Below the pieces are notes generated by a model. It was not told where the DNA came from and searched no databases. It saw nothing but the letters and a program-made list of their open reading frames with translations. Below are positions 17,746 to 27,777 of a stretch of 64,000 bases of DNA, in pieces. How positions within the stretch are numbered: position 1 is the stretch's first letter; each line of letters begins with the position of its first letter. This DNA is from Rhodobacteraceae bacterium HTCC2150 (lineage in GTDB: Bacteria > Pseudomonadota > Alphaproteobacteria > Rhodobacterales > Rhodobacteraceae), in the NCBI GenBank assembly GCA_000169395.1, contig AAXZ01000004.1, positions 1 through 64,000 on the forward strand, given 5' to 3'. The translations under genes and the position numbers were made by a program.

Positions 17746-18825
17746 ATGGCGCTGAGCAGAGATAGTATTCTTGCCGCATTGGCAAATGTAACAACCCCGG
17801 CGGGTAACGATCTGACCGCATCAGATCGCGTCCGTGCTGTCTCTATTGATGATGGGGACGTCAAGTTTGTAATCGAAGTTTTGGATTCAAACGAAGCCGT
17901 GCTTTATGAGGGTGTCCGCACTGCCGCGGAAGCTGCAATCAAGAACTTGGATGGCGTGAATTCTGTTAGCGCTGTACTTACCGCGCATTCTGGTGCGCCC
18001 GCTGCACCAAAACTTGCGACGCCAAGTCTTAAGATTGGAGGCCACCCTAAACCCCAGGCCGGACCAGCCCAAATTAGTGGCGTAGATCGGATATTGGCCG
18101 TGGCATCCGGCAAGGGCGGTGTGGGAAAATCTACTGTGTCATCTAACCTTGCTGTGGCCTTGGCCAAACAAGGTCGCCGTGTTGGGCTGTTGGATGCTGA
18201 TATATATGGACCAAGCCAACCAAGAATGATGGGCATCAATAAGCGCCCTGGATCACCTGACGGCAAAAAGATCATTCCGCTGCATGCGCATGGCGTCACT
18301 TTGATGTCGATTGGTTTTATGGTTGATCCTGACAAGGCCGTGGTTTGGCGTGGGCCAATGTTGATGGGCGCCTTGCAGCAGATGCTGGGGCAAGTTGAAT
18401 GGGGCGAGCTTGATGTCTTGATCGTTGATCTGCCACCTGGCACAGGCGACGTTCAGCTTACGCTTTGCCAAAAGACCCATATGACCGGTGCTTTGGTTGT
18501 GTCGACACCCCAAGACGTGGCCTTGCTAGATGCGCGCAAAGCATTGGACATGTTCAAGACACTTAACACACCAGTTTTGGGCATGATCGAAAACATGTCT
18601 TCTTATATATGCCCTGAATGTGGGAACGAGGCGCATATCTTTGGTCATGGTGGTGTGGCTGATGAGGCTGAAAAACTTGGCTTGCCATTCTTGGGCTCTT
18701 TGCCTTTGCATCTTGATGTGCGCATGGCAGGTGATGCGGGTACCCCTGTTGCAGCTGGCGAGGGGCCTTTGGCAGATGCCTATGGCCAACTTGCGGGCCG
18801 TTTGGTTGCAGGTGGTATGGCATAA
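17746..18825 (+). CDS. apbC: iron-sulfur cluster carrier/assembly ATPase Mrp (ApbC/NBP35 family)
   Basis: 359 aa. An N-terminal MIP18/DUF59-type domain (about 1-80) is followed by a deviant Walker A P-loop, ASGKGGVGKST, near residues 120-130, then DADIYGPSQPRM and DLPPGTGD. The cluster-binding C289-x2-C292 pair (YICPEC) is present. The family binds and transfers Fe-S clusters to apoproteins in the cytoplasm, probably as a dimer bridged by the CxxC motif. Single-gene unit closed by a strong terminator. Confidence 0.92.
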   Translation: MALSRDSILAALANVTTPAGNDLTASDRVRAVSIDDGDVKFVIEVLDSNEAVLYEGVRTAAEAAIKNLDGVNSVSAVLTAHSGAPAAPKLATPSLKIGGHPKPQAGPAQISGVDRILAVASGKGGVGKSTVSSNLAVALAKQGRRVGLLDADIYGPSQPRMMGINKRPGSPDGKKIIPLHAHGVTLMSIGFMVDPDKAVVWRGPMLMGALQQMLGQVEWGELDVLIVDLPPGTGDVQLTLCQKTHMTGALVVSTPQDVALLDARKALDMFKTLNTPVLGMIENMSSYICPECGNEAHIFGHGGVADEAEKLGLPFLGSLPLHLDVRMAGDAGTPVAAGEGPLADAYGQLAGRLVAGGMA

Positions 18826-18846
18826 GGCCAAATCACCCCAATTTTT

Positions 18847-18880
18847 AAAAGGCTCATGGGAAACCATGGGCCTTTTCTGT
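18847..18880 (+). terminator. rho-independent terminator after apbC
   Basis: Arms AAAAGGCTCATGG and CCATGGGCCTTTT around a GAAA loop (18847-18876), followed by CTGTTTTAT, 21 bases after the stop codon. Confidence 0.85.
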
Positions 18881-19001
18881 TTTATGGCCGGTTTTGTGAA
18901 TTATTGGCGCGAATCACTTGGGTTTTCTTGGGCGTTTTTTGAGCGAAACTGCTGACATTGGAAGAAATATCGCCAAATAAATTGAAAAAGTGAAAATAAT
19001 T

Positions 19002-19026
19002 TGGGAAATTGTGGGACTGCGTGGTG
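19002..19026 (+). promoter_or_regulatory. MraZ-binding repeats (TGGGN, 10-bp spacing)
   Basis: Three direct repeats begin at 19002 (TGGGA), 19012 (TGGGA) and 19022 (TGGTG), each exactly 10 bp apart. In E. coli and other bacteria MraZ autoregulates the dcw operon through TGGGN repeats separated by five bases, so this is the likely autoregulatory site. TATATA at 19044-19049 may be the -10 element; the -35 is not clear. Confidence 0.75.
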
Positions 19027-19049
19027 GTGACTCATAAATACCATATATA

Positions 19050-19416
19050 GTGCACATCCTGCTAGGTTGCGCTACTGACGGTGTCATTTGGTGCCAATTC
19101 TCCTCTATATATTGTTTTTCATGTCACTTCGGAACAAGGTGTAGTACTCAGTTCCCATATTTTTATATTGATTTCCATGAATTCCCATGGCATCCCTTAA
19201 TGGCAGATTGAAGACGGAACAAATAATTGGGGCAAAACAAAGAACCCCGAACAAGGCGAAACAAGGTTTCATACAGGCATCCGCTTTCAACTGACTAGAA
19301 GATCCGACGCGCATGCGAGCAGACATCCCCCCAGGTGGCACGCGCAGTTGGACACCCTGAAAATACAGGGGCAGTTCGGCGGATCGTGCAGTGGCAGCAG
19401 CACGATCCGCCGTTTT
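19050..19416 (+). ncRNA. UpsM-like 5' leader RNA of the dcw cluster
   Basis: About 400 non-coding bases separate the MraZ boxes from the mraZ start. They end with a perfect 13-bp stem, CGGCGGATCGTGC (19377-19389) and GCACGATCCGCCG (19400-19412), followed by TTTT, 49 bases before the mraZ GTG. In Rhodobacter sphaeroides the long dcw leader yields the sRNA UpsM by termination at such a hairpin. The 5' end given here is estimated from the possible -10 box; the homology is positional, not shown by sequence alignment. Confidence 0.6.
19377..19416 (+). terminator. strong terminator/attenuator inside the mraZ leader
   Basis: A 13-bp perfect GC-rich stem with a 10-base loop and TTTT sits upstream of mraZ and in the same orientation. 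No gene ends just before it on the plus strand, so it would stop most transcripts from the dcw promoter unless readthrough occurs. Confidence 0.8.
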
Positions 19417-19464
19417 AATTTCAAGGCCATAAAATGTGGCCAAAACAAGCAAGGGGCCGCAATC

Positions 19465-19968
19465 GTGGCGCAACGTTTCAGAGGCGAAAGCCACCATAAG
19501 GTGGATACGAAGGGCAGGGTTTCAATCCCAGCTTCGTTTCGTCGTGTTCTAGAAGCAGGTGACCCTGAATGGACCCAAGGCTTGTTCCCGAACCTCATTA
19601 TTGTTTATGGCGACGACCGCCGCCGTCAATTGGAATGCTTTACAGTTGAAGCAATCAATGACGTCGATGCACGCATTGATAAACTGCCACGCGGTTCAAA
19701 AAAGCGTAAGGCGCTTCAGCGTTTGTATCACGGGCAAGCGATCCCCACTTCGGTTGATGAAACAGGTCGTTTGGTTCTAAACGCGAAATTGCGCGAAAAA
19801 ATTGGTCTTAGTGATCAAGCGTTTTTCATTGGCAATGGTGATACTTTTGAAATTTGGAATCCAGCCACTTACGAGACCGAGCTTGATGCCGATCTAGAGG
19901 CTGATGATGAATTTGATCCGGATGTCGATCCGTCGATCTATTTGGATGGTGAGCAGGGGGACGCGTGA
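19465..19968 (+). CDS. mraZ: transcriptional regulator MraZ
   Basis: 167 aa. Two SpoVT-AbrB-like repeats are visible: [17 protein letters not shown] (near 10-26) and [19 protein letters not shown] (near 93-111), the DNA-binding parts of the MraZ ring. The acidic tail ([17 protein letters not shown]) is an alphaproteobacterial-type extension. Start is GTG at 19465, eight bases after AAGGGG; the frame is open upstream but that part overlaps the terminator hairpin. First gene of the dcw cluster and probable repressor acting on the TGGGN repeats upstream. Confidence 0.93.
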   Translation: MAQRFRGESHHKVDTKGRVSIPASFRRVLEAGDPEWTQGLFPNLIIVYGDDRRRQLECFTVEAINDVDARIDKLPRGSKKRKALQRLYHGQAIPTSVDETGRLVLNAKLREKIGLSDQAFFIGNGDTFEIWNPATYETELDADLEADDEFDPDVDPSIYLDGEQGDA

Positions 19969-19969
19969 C

Positions 19970-20941
19970 GTGGCTGAACTAGCCCAAATGGGCGATGCAC
20001 CGCATGTTCCTGTATTACTTCGCCCAATAATTGCGAAAACAGCACCGATTTCTGGTACTTGGCTTGATGGTACCTTTGGTGCCGGTGGATATACGCGTGC
20101 TTTGCTTGATGCTGGTGCGGATACGGTTATTGCGGTTGATCAAGATCCTTTGGTCTTTGATATGGCAAAATCGTGGGCCGATGAATACGGCGCGCGTCTT
20201 GTGCCTGTCGCCTCAAATTTTGCTGACCTAGATAAAGCCGGTCAAAATCTTGACGGCATTGTTTTGGACCTTGGCGTATCCTCAATGCAAATCGATCAAG
20301 CGGAACGTGGCTTTTCGTTTATGCAGGACGGCCCCCTTGATATGCGCATGAGCCAATCTGGCCCAACGGCCGCCGATTTGGTGAACACCGCAACCGAAGC
20401 CGAACTGGCGGACATTTTATTTCAATACGGCGAAGAGCGCGCAAGTCGTCGGATTGCCAAGGCAATAATTGCAGCACGCCCGCTGAACACGACTGCCGAA
20501 CTTGTTGCCGCAATCACCGAAGTTGCCCCTGTCAAAAAGGGTCAAAGCCATCCTGCAACCCGCAGTTTTCAGGCGTTACGCATTGCCGTGAACGACGAGC
20601 TGGGCGCCTTGATACGTGGCCTAGAGGCCGCAGAGCGTGCCCTTGCGCCTAACGGTTGGTTAGCGGTTGTTACATTTCACAGTCTTGAGGATCGCATCGT
20701 AAAACGGTTCTTGCAATCGCGCAGCGCGATTAGCCAAGGCAGCCGCTATGCGCCGGAACAAAAATCTGCAGCACCGACATTCGAGTTACAAGGTCGAAAA
20801 GCGATCAAAGCGGATGACGAAGAAGTGGCCGCAAACCCACGAGCGCGTTCAGCGTCATTAAGATTGGCTAAACGCACTACAGCGGCGGCACGCCCATCTG
20901 ATTGGGGCAAGTTGGGTTTGCCCGGATTGGTTTTTAGGTGA
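19970..20941 (+). CDS. rsmH: 16S rRNA (cytosine-1402-N4)-methyltransferase RsmH
   Basis: 323 aa SAM-dependent methyltransferase (MraW). Motifs: [10 protein letters not shown] at the start, SAM-binding [53 protein letters not shown] and [15 protein letters not shown]. It N4-methylates C1402 in the ribosomal P site. Start taken as GTG at 19970, two bases after the mraZ stop with a GGGGG upstream; ATG at 19988 is the alternative. Confidence 0.93.
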   Translation: MAELAQMGDAPHVPVLLRPIIAKTAPISGTWLDGTFGAGGYTRALLDAGADTVIAVDQDPLVFDMAKSWADEYGARLVPVASNFADLDKAGQNLDGIVLDLGVSSMQIDQAERGFSFMQDGPLDMRMSQSGPTAADLVNTATEAELADILFQYGEERASRRIAKAIIAARPLNTTAELVAAITEVAPVKKGQSHPATRSFQALRIAVNDELGALIRGLEAAERALAPNGWLAVVTFHSLEDRIVKRFLQSRSAISQGSRYAPEQKSAAPTFELQGRKAIKADDEEVAANPRARSASLRLAKRTTAAARPSDWGKLGLPGLVFR

Positions 20942-20947
20942 AATAGT

Positions 20948-21337
20948 ATGCGTGTATTTGTTTATCTTTGTCTCGGCGCTATGGTCATGTTCTTGGCTTT
21001 TTGGGCCTATCGCGAAAATTATGAAACCCAAGAGGCATTGCGCCAAGTAGAAACGCTTCAGGGTGAAATTGGTGAATTGCGCACAAGTATCCGTGTGCAA
21101 GAGGCTGAATGGGCCTATCTAAATCGCCCAAATCGTTTGCGTGAATTGACAGAGTTGAACTTTGAACGCCTTGAACTAATGCCATTGGCACCGCAACATT
21201 TTGGCAGCCTAGAGCAGGTAGCTTATCCAGAATTGCCTGAACTAGGCGAAATCACCGAAACGATCGAATTGCGCGGTGAATTGCCAAACGATGAGGGCAG
21301 TATTCAATCAACCCTGTCCACAGGGGGCCAGCCATGA
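20948..21337 (+). CDS. ftsL: cell division protein FtsL
   Basis: 129 aa bitopic membrane protein: a short N-terminus, one membrane segment at about 3-19 (VFVYLCLGAMVMFLAFWAY), then a periplasmic coiled coil (ETQEALRQVETLQGEIGELR). FtsL forms the FtsQ-L-B complex that activates the FtsW-FtsI synthase. Identity rests partly on position between rsmH and ftsI, as this family diverges fast. The stop overlaps the ftsI start by four bases. Confidence 0.85.
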   Translation: MRVFVYLCLGAMVMFLAFWAYRENYETQEALRQVETLQGEIGELRTSIRVQEAEWAYLNRPNRLRELTELNFERLELMPLAPQHFGSLEQVAYPELPELGEITETIELRGELPNDEGSIQSTLSTGGQP

Positions 21338-23124
21338 GCCGCGTTCCTTTGCGTCCCTTGGCGCGCATCCTTAGTGCCCGTCAAAAAGGCGAAGATCACA
21401 AAGCAATTGAAAACGAAAATATTCATCAGCGGATGCTGGCGGCACGTGGGCGTCAACGGCAAATGGCTGAGGGGCGGTTGTTGATCGCAAGCATCTGCTT
21501 TGCCGTTGCCTTTTCCGCGGTTGGCGTCAAAATGTTTGCGCTTTCAAGCACGGAACCACGTGAACCGCGCACAGCCAGTTCGGCCAGCAAAATATATGCG
21601 CAACGCGCCAATATTGTTGATCGAAACGGGCGGATATTGGCCACAAACCTTTCAACCTATTCGCTTTATGCCCAACCGCATCTCATGACGGATCCCGAAA
21701 ATTCAGCTGTCGAATTGGCAACAATTTTTCCCGACTTGGGTGTAGAGGATTTGCTTGAGGATTTTACAGGCAAGCGGAAGTTTCTTTGGATTAAAAAGAA
21801 AATCAGCCCTGAACAAAAACAGCGTGTCCATGATATCGGTGATCCGGGGCTGTTGTTTGGTCCACGTGAAATGCGCCTTTATCCAAATGGAAAGCTGGCG
21901 GCCCATGTTCTAGGGGGTGCTGGTTTTGGCCGTGAGGATGTGCATTCCGCCGAGGTTATCGGCAATGCGGGCGTTGAACGCACGTTTGATGCGTTTTTAC
22001 GTGATCCTGCCCAAGAGAATGCGCCATTAGAATTGGCAATCGATTTGTCAGTTCAAGATACGGCTGAACGTGTTTTGTACGGTGGCATGAAATTGATGAA
22101 TGCCAAGGCGGCGTCATCGGTTCTGATGGATGTTAAAACAGGGGAAATCATATCTTTGGTTTCTTTGCCAGATTTTGACCCAAACACGCGCCCAAATCCA
22201 AAAGCAACGTTAGATGCAGCTGATAACCCGCTTTTCAATCGTGCGGTTCAAGGTGTTTATGAGCTGGGCTCGACTTTCAAGTTGTTTACCATCGCGCAAG
22301 CCTTGGAATTGGGTTTGATGAACAAAAATACCATGATCCCAACACGTGGGCCGTTGGTTTGGGGCAAATTCAAAATTCGCGATTTCCATGATTACGGCGC
22401 GAAATTGTCGGTGACGGATGTTTTGGTTAAATCGTCCAATATCGGCACCGCCAAGATTGCCATTGATATCGGGGTGAAGCGGCAAAAAGAATTTTTGGAT
22501 TCCCTTGGTTTACTAACCGCCACGCCACTTGAAATATCCGAGGCCGCCGGTGGACGACCTCAGTTGCCACCGAATTGGTCTGAATTGTCAGCCATGACAA
22601 TTTCATATGGTCACGGCATTGCCAACAGTCCTGTTCATTTGGCCGCGGCGTATTCATCCATTTTAAATGGTGGTTATAAGGTTGAGCCGACAATCCTAAA
22701 AAATCCAAACCCAGAACGTGGTGAACGCGTTGTTTCCGAACAAGTTTCCGCAACAATGCGCGATCTTTTGCGACAGGTCGTTGTGCGCGGTACCGCCAGT
22801 TTTGGTGAGGTTGCCGGATACGAGGTTGGCGGCAAAACCGGCACCGCTGACAAGCCTAACCCGCAAGGTGGATATTATGAAGACAAGGTTATCGCAACGT
22901 TTGCCAGCGTGTTTCCAGCGTCAAATCCACGTTATGTATTGATCGTGACGTTGGATGAACCATCAGAGAATTCCGGTGCAAAACCACGCCGCACAGCAGG
23001 TTGGACAGCGGTTCCAGTCGCTGCCGAAATGATCCGTCGAATTGCGCCGCTTGTTGGATTAAGACCAGTGATTGAACCCGGTCCCGGATTTGGGATAGTA
23101 CAGGCCAAAGGCAGTAGTCAGTAA
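21334..23124 (+). CDS. ftsI: septal peptidoglycan transpeptidase FtsI (PBP3)
   Basis: 596 aa class B penicillin-binding protein. One N-terminal membrane helix (about residues 48-70), a pedestal domain, then the transpeptidase: S313-T-F-K316 (nucleophile Ser313), S367-S-N369, and K501-T-G503. It cross-links septal peptidoglycan together with the glycosyltransferase FtsW encoded downstream. The cytoplasmic tail of about 45 residues is basic. Overlaps ftsL by four bases and is followed 21 bases later by murE. Confidence 0.95.
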   Translation: MSRVPLRPLARILSARQKGEDHKAIENENIHQRMLAARGRQRQMAEGRLLIASICFAVAFSAVGVKMFALSSTEPREPRTASSASKIYAQRANIVDRNGRILATNLSTYSLYAQPHLMTDPENSAVELATIFPDLGVEDLLEDFTGKRKFLWIKKKISPEQKQRVHDIGDPGLLFGPREMRLYPNGKLAAHVLGGAGFGREDVHSAEVIGNAGVERTFDAFLRDPAQENAPLELAIDLSVQDTAERVLYGGMKLMNAKAASSVLMDVKTGEIISLVSLPDFDPNTRPNPKATLDAADNPLFNRAVQGVYELGSTFKLFTIAQALELGLMNKNTMIPTRGPLVWGKFKIRDFHDYGAKLSVTDVLVKSSNIGTAKIAIDIGVKRQKEFLDSLGLLTATPLEISEAAGGRPQLPPNWSELSAMTISYGHGIANSPVHLAAAYSSILNGGYKVEPTILKNPNPERGERVVSEQVSATMRDLLRQVVVRGTASFGEVAGYEVGGKTGTADKPNPQGGYYEDKVIATFASVFPASNPRYVLIVTLDEPSENSGAKPRRTAGWTAVPVAAEMIRRIAPLVGLRPVIEPGPGFGIVQAKGSSQ

Positions 23125-23145
23125 AATTAAAAAGGCAAATCAGGT

Positions 23146-24633
23146 ATGGGCGCAGAGGTAGGAATTGGAACTTTGGCCGAACTGGGCCTTACGGCTATGG
23201 GCGCTCAAGAGGCACAAATAACCGGACTTTCGGTTGATAGTCGTTTGGTCAAAGATGGTCATTTATTTGCGGCGCTACCGGGCGTGACTGCCCATGGCGG
23301 GGATTTCATTCAATACGCATTACGTCAGGGGGCGGCTGCGATCTTAACGGATCAAAAAGGTGCTGAAATTGCGAAAAAAGAAATCGAAGCTTCAGGCGCG
23401 GCACTCGTTATTGCGCAAGATCCACGTCAGGCATTGGCCTTTGCTGCTACACTTTGGTTTGGTGCCCAGCCAGAAATCGCTGTGGCGGTAACAGGCACCA
23501 ACGGTAAAACGTCAGTGGCGTCATTTACGCGTCAAATCTGGGCTCTTTTGGGTTTTGAGGCGGCGAATGTTGGTACAACGGGTGTCGAAGGTGCATATTC
23601 GGCCCCCACAGGGCACACAACACCGGAACCAATAACGCTGCACCGTTTGATGGCCGACATGGCGCATCATGGCATTACCCATGTCGCAATGGAGGCATCC
23701 AGTCACGGTCTTGAGCAACGCCGTCTTGATGGCATGCAACTGGCGGCTGCCGGTTTTACAAATTTCACTCAGGATCATCTAGACTATCACGCTGATTTTG
23801 AGGCGTATTTTAACGCCAAAGCGGGGCTTTTCACGCGTGTTTTGTCAGAAGACGGCATTGCTGTCGTCAACAGAAATGACGCCCGTTTCCAAGATATTTC
23901 GCGTCTCGCTGAAAAACGAGGACAAGAAGTTCTAAGTGTTGGGCGCGATGAAAACGCAAGTATTCGGATCATTGCTCAGCGATTTGAGCCAATGGGCCAA
24001 ACGGTTTTGTTTGAATATAATGATCGTACATTTGAGGTGAAACTGCCACTGATTGGCGGTTTTCAGGCCGAAAACGTTTTGATGGCTGCTGGGCTGGCAA
24101 TTGCATCTGGTGCCGACGCAAATGAAATTTTTGGCGTTTTACCACAATTGAAAACTGTGCGTGGACGGATGGAATTGGCGGCCACGCGTAAAAATGGGGC
24201 AAGCATTTTTGTTGATTATGCTCACACGCCTGATGCCTTGGCCACGGCCTGTCGTGCGTTGCGTCCGCACGTTTTGGGGCGATTGATTGTTGTGTTCGGT
24301 GCTGGGGGCGATCGCGATAAAGGCAAGCGCCCATTGATGGGGCAAGCTGCTGAGGCGCATGCTGATGTCATTTTTGTAACCGATGATAACCCACGATCCG
24401 AAGATCCTGCTGTGATACGGCGTGAAGTTATGGACGGGTGCATTGAGGCCATCGAGGTTGCAGATCGTGCCGAGGCAATATTGCGTGGTGTTGATGCGCT
24501 GGGTGCGGGTGACGTACTTTTGATCGCGGGCAAGGGGCATGAAACGGGGCAAGTAATTGGTGATGACGTCTTGCCCTTTGATGATCTAGAACAAGCAAGC
24601 GTGGCTGTTGCCGCATTGGATGGCATGTTATGA
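23146..24633 (+). CDS. murE: UDP-MurNAc-tripeptide synthetase MurE
   Basis: 495 aa Mur ligase that adds meso-diaminopimelate to UDP-MurNAc-L-Ala-D-Glu using ATP. Visible: N-terminal SVDSRLVKDGHLFAALPG, the ATP-binding VTGTNGKTSVASF near residue 114, TTPEP, NFTQDHLDYH, and FVDYAHTPDAL with the late DDNPRSEDP motif, the Dap-specific DNPR signature. The stop overlaps the murF ATG by four bases. Confidence 0.95.
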   Translation: MGAEVGIGTLAELGLTAMGAQEAQITGLSVDSRLVKDGHLFAALPGVTAHGGDFIQYALRQGAAAILTDQKGAEIAKKEIEASGAALVIAQDPRQALAFAATLWFGAQPEIAVAVTGTNGKTSVASFTRQIWALLGFEAANVGTTGVEGAYSAPTGHTTPEPITLHRLMADMAHHGITHVAMEASSHGLEQRRLDGMQLAAAGFTNFTQDHLDYHADFEAYFNAKAGLFTRVLSEDGIAVVNRNDARFQDISRLAEKRGQEVLSVGRDENASIRIIAQRFEPMGQTVLFEYNDRTFEVKLPLIGGFQAENVLMAAGLAIASGADANEIFGVLPQLKTVRGRMELAATRKNGASIFVDYAHTPDALATACRALRPHVLGRLIVVFGAGGDRDKGKRPLMGQAAEAHADVIFVTDDNPRSEDPAVIRREVMDGCIEAIEVADRAEAILRGVDALGAGDVLLIAGKGHETGQVIGDDVLPFDDLEQASVAVAALDGML

Positions 24634-26054
24634 ACGCGCTTTGGACAAGTCAGGATGCAATCGCGGCAACCGGTGGGGCATGTACAGTTGACTGGGTTGC
24701 CGAAGGTGTTTCAATTGATACGCGCACGATTGCCAAAGGTGACTTGTTTGTTGCCCTAAAAGATCAACGCGATGGGCATGAGTTTGTGGCGCAAGCGTTG
24801 GCCGCGGGGGCATCCGCGGCTTTGGTCGACCACATCCCTGACAATGTTGCACCCGACGCGCCGCTATTGATTGTGCCAAATGTCCTGACAGCCCTTGAGG
24901 CATTGGGCACGGCTGCGCGTGCGCGAACATCGGCCAAGGTAGTTGCTGTAACGGGTTCTGTTGGAAAGACCTCAACCAAGGAAATGCTGCGCGTGATGTT
25001 GTCAACGCAGGGAAAATGCCATGCGGCTGAGAAAAGCTATAATAACCACTGGGGCGTGCCTCTAACTTTGGCACGGATGCCAGCTGATGCTGATTTTGCG
25101 GTCATAGAAATCGGCATGAACCATCCCGGTGAAATTGGACCTCTTGCAAAATTGACGCAACCTGACATTGGATTGATAACAACGGTTGCTGCCGTGCATT
25201 TGGCGGCATTCGACAATATCCAAGGAATTGCTGTGGAAAAATCCGCGTTGTTTAGCGGGTTGACCGAAAACGGCGTCGCAATCGTGAATGGTGATCTGGA
25301 AACAAGCGATGTTTTAATGAATGCTGCCCAAGGCAAGACAATCTTGCGTTTTGGTAGCGACGCAGGATTTGAATTTGTTTTAGAAAACGTCACCGTTACC
25401 GAAGATCAAACAATGTGTCAGGCACAAACCAATGACAGTGCTTTTTTGTATAAAATTTCTTCGCCTGGACGACATTTTGCCCTAAACGCGCTTGGGGCTT
25501 TGGCATCTGTTTCCGCCCTTGGGGCTGATATGGGATTAGCAGCTGTTGATTTGGCGCAATGGGTGCCGTTTACTGGGCGTGGTCAAAAGAAGATCATTCA
25601 ACTTGACCGTGGTGATGCCAGCCTAACACTGACGCTTATTGATGATGCTTATAATGCGAACCCCACCTCGGTTGCCGCGGCGATTGAGATATTATCGGTA
25701 TCAAACCCCATCGATAACATTGGCCGTATTCGCAAGGGACGTCGTATTGCAGTGCTTGGCGACATGTTGGAACTGGGCACAGAAGAACATCAATTGCACG
25801 CGGGCCTTGCCGAACTAAAAGAAATTGCCAAAATCGATCTTGTTCATTGCGTTGGTCCCTTGATGAAATCCCTTTGGTCCGCAGTACCCAACAGCAAACG
25901 TGGGCATTGGTTTGAAACCTCATCCAAGCTGGCAGAATTGATGAAATCACAACTTGATGCCGGCGATGTTGTGCTGGTTAAGGGCTCACTGGGGGCTAAA
26001 ATGGCTGTCATAGTTGACGCCATCCAGAATTTAGGTCAATCGGACCGCAGCTAA
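24630..26054 (+). CDS. murF: UDP-MurNAc-pentapeptide synthetase MurF
   Basis: 474 aa Mur ligase that adds D-Ala-D-Ala, the product of ddl, to UDP-MurNAc-tripeptide. Key motifs: VSIDTRTIAKGDLFVALK near the N-terminus, ATP loop AVTGSVGKTSTKEML near 105-120, KSYNNHWGVPLTL, and IDDAYNANPTS, all typical of MurF. The C-terminal segment (VLVKGSLGAKM) matches the family's end. Slightly overlaps murE and lies 18 bases before mraY. Confidence 0.95.
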   Translation: MNALWTSQDAIAATGGACTVDWVAEGVSIDTRTIAKGDLFVALKDQRDGHEFVAQALAAGASAALVDHIPDNVAPDAPLLIVPNVLTALEALGTAARARTSAKVVAVTGSVGKTSTKEMLRVMLSTQGKCHAAEKSYNNHWGVPLTLARMPADADFAVIEIGMNHPGEIGPLAKLTQPDIGLITTVAAVHLAAFDNIQGIAVEKSALFSGLTENGVAIVNGDLETSDVLMNAAQGKTILRFGSDAGFEFVLENVTVTEDQTMCQAQTNDSAFLYKISSPGRHFALNALGALASVSALGADMGLAAVDLAQWVPFTGRGQKKIIQLDRGDASLTLTLIDDAYNANPTSVAAAIEILSVSNPIDNIGRIRKGRRIAVLGDMLELGTEEHQLHAGLAELKEIAKIDLVHCVGPLMKSLWSAVPNSKRGHWFETSSKLAELMKSQLDAGDVVLVKGSLGAKMAVIVDAIQNLGQSDRS

Positions 26055-26072
26055 AGGCGAGGAATGTTTTAA

Positions 26073-27158
26073 ATGTTGTATTGGTTGACCGCACTTTCAG
26101 ACGGAGGCGACGCCTTCAATCTGTTCCGCTATATCACGTTTCGTGCGGGTGGTGCTTTCTTTACCGCATTGATTTTTGGTTTCATGTTTGGTCAACCTTT
26201 GATCAACCTTTTGAAACGAAAGCAAAAAAACGGCCAACCGATCCGCGAGGACGGCCCCGAGAGCCACATCCTAGCCAAAGCAGGCACCCCCACGATGGGG
26301 GGAGTTTTGATCCTTGGCAGCGTTCTTGTGGGCACGCTTTTGTGGGCACGTTGGGATACGCCTTACGTTTGGATCACGCTTTTCGTGACATTTTCCTTCG
26401 GCGCGATTGGCTTCATTGATGACTATCGCAAGGTGACACAAAATAATGTTGCGGGTGTGCCCGCCCGCGTGCGGCTTTTGCTGGGCTTTCTGATTGCAGG
26501 TATCGCGGCTTATTGCGCGACCTTGGCCCACCCAGAGGCATTGCAATACAAAGTGGCATTGCCCGTCTTTAAGGACGCATTGATCAATTTTGGCTGGTTC
26601 TTCTTGCCGTTCACCATGTTTGTGATCGTGGGTTCCGCCAATTCCGTGAACCTGACCGATGGTCTTGATGGTTTGGCGATTATGCCAGTGATGATCGCCG
26701 CTGTCGCCTTGGGCGTGATTGCTTATGCCGTTGGCCGCGTGGATTTTAGTGAATACCTTGAACTGCACTATGTGCCTGGCACGGGTGAGCTGTTGGTGTT
26801 CGTCGCAGCACTCGTTGGCGGTGGACTGGGCTTTCTATGGTATAACGCGCCGCCCGCCGCCGTGTTCATGGGCGACACTGGATCATTGGCCTTGGGTGGC
26901 GCACTTGGTGCCATCGCCGTCGCCACAAAACACGAGATCGTTTTGGGTATCATCGGCGGCTTGTTCGTGGTCGAGGCCCTGTCGGTGATCATTCAAGTTC
27001 TCTATTTCAAAAGCACCGGCAAGCGTGTTTTCCTAATGGCGCCGATCCACCACCACTTTGAAAAACGCGGTTGGGCCGAAAGCCAAATCGTGATCCGGTT
27101 CTGGATCATCGCATTGATCTTGGCTCTTATTGGACTGGCGACTTTAAAGGTCCGCTAA
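26073..27158 (+). CDS. mraY: phospho-MurNAc-pentapeptide translocase MraY
   Basis: 361 aa polytopic inner-membrane enzyme (about 10 helices) that transfers phospho-MurNAc-pentapeptide to undecaprenyl phosphate, forming lipid I. Motifs: [22 protein letters not shown] with the catalytic Asp pair, [15 protein letters not shown], and the final [13 protein letters not shown]. Ends the first dcw segment: a rho-independent terminator follows about 20 bases after the stop. Confidence 0.96.
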   Translation: MLYWLTALSDGGDAFNLFRYITFRAGGAFFTALIFGFMFGQPLINLLKRKQKNGQPIREDGPESHILAKAGTPTMGGVLILGSVLVGTLLWARWDTPYVWITLFVTFSFGAIGFIDDYRKVTQNNVAGVPARVRLLLGFLIAGIAAYCATLAHPEALQYKVALPVFKDALINFGWFFLPFTMFVIVGSANSVNLTDGLDGLAIMPVMIAAVALGVIAYAVGRVDFSEYLELHYVPGTGELLVFVAALVGGGLGFLWYNAPPAAVFMGDTGSLALGGALGAIAVATKHEIVLGIIGGLFVVEALSVIIQVLYFKSTGKRVFLMAPIHHHFEKRGWAESQIVIRFWIIALILALIGLATLKVR

Positions 27159-27178
27159 GTTTCCGACAGATTGAACCT

Positions 27179-27216
27179 AACAGCCCTTGCCAACCTGCAA
27201 GGGCTGTTTTCGTTTT
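27179..27216 (+). terminator. terminator splitting the dcw cluster after mraY
   Basis: AACAGCCCTTGC and GCAAGGGCTGTT pair perfectly over 12 bp around CAACCT (27179-27208), and TTCGTTTT follows. This separates mraZ-mraY from murD onward. Confidence 0.85.
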
Positions 27217-27300
27217 GGTCCCATTAACGTGGAAACCTGTCCCCACGAAATAACGTTCACAGATCATTTGTAGGCCATAACTAAGAACACATAATTGACC

Positions 27301-27777
27301 TTATTTTGGGTTCACGAATTTTGTCATTTCGAGAAAAACTTTTCCCAAAGGGTCGGCAGGCACGACAAAATAATCGCCATTCCAGAAACCTGTGCATAAT
27401 TCCGTCAAAACTTCGCTTCTCGCTGCGGCCATTGACTTGATGAAGGCCCAGTCAGGGCGTTGGGGCAAGGATGCGGCGATTTTATCAGCCTCGGCCATGA
27501 GTTTCTGAATAGATGATTTGGAAAAATCCCCGCATTCCGTCAGCCCAGACAAAGAGAACGCAAAAAGTGTTTCATTGATCAGAAAAGACATGTAGGCGAT
27601 GTATGATTTGACGTCGGCATTTTGCCGAAGGGTATTGCAGCTGAACTTTTTAAGCCCGTTTTGAAGCCCACCATCAATTTGGTTCACAAACTCTGTCTGA
27701 CCATTGGATGTTAAAAACTCTCCATATTCCTTGGCTGATAATTTGGCTGTGGCAATGACGACGTCATTCATATTCAT
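27301..27777 (-). CDS. unknown protein, probably the body of a secreted polypeptide
   Basis: 158 aa reading frame with no recognised family. It has three cysteines spread through the chain (FSCNTL, TECGDF, TELCTG) and helical sequence, but no signal peptide of its own. Its ATG overlaps the stop of a 58-codon ORF that supplies a good signal peptide, and it has no ribosome site. It therefore either depends on coupled translation or is the remainder of a single secreted protein after a one-base shift. It lies antisense to the dcw genes between mraY and murD. Confidence 0.55.
   Translation of the reverse strand: MNMNDVVIATAKLSAKEYGEFLTSNGQTEFVNQIDGGLQNGLKKFSCNTLRQNADVKSYIAYMSFLINETLFAFSLSGLTECGDFSKSSIQKLMAEADKIAASLPQRPDWAFIKSMAAARSEVLTELCTGFWNGDYFVVPADPLGKVFLEMTKFVNPK

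Noticed and set aside
19105-19497. 130-codon ORF antisense to the mraZ leader
   Set aside because: Runs through the terminator hairpin and into mraZ; arises by chance opposite a structured leader.
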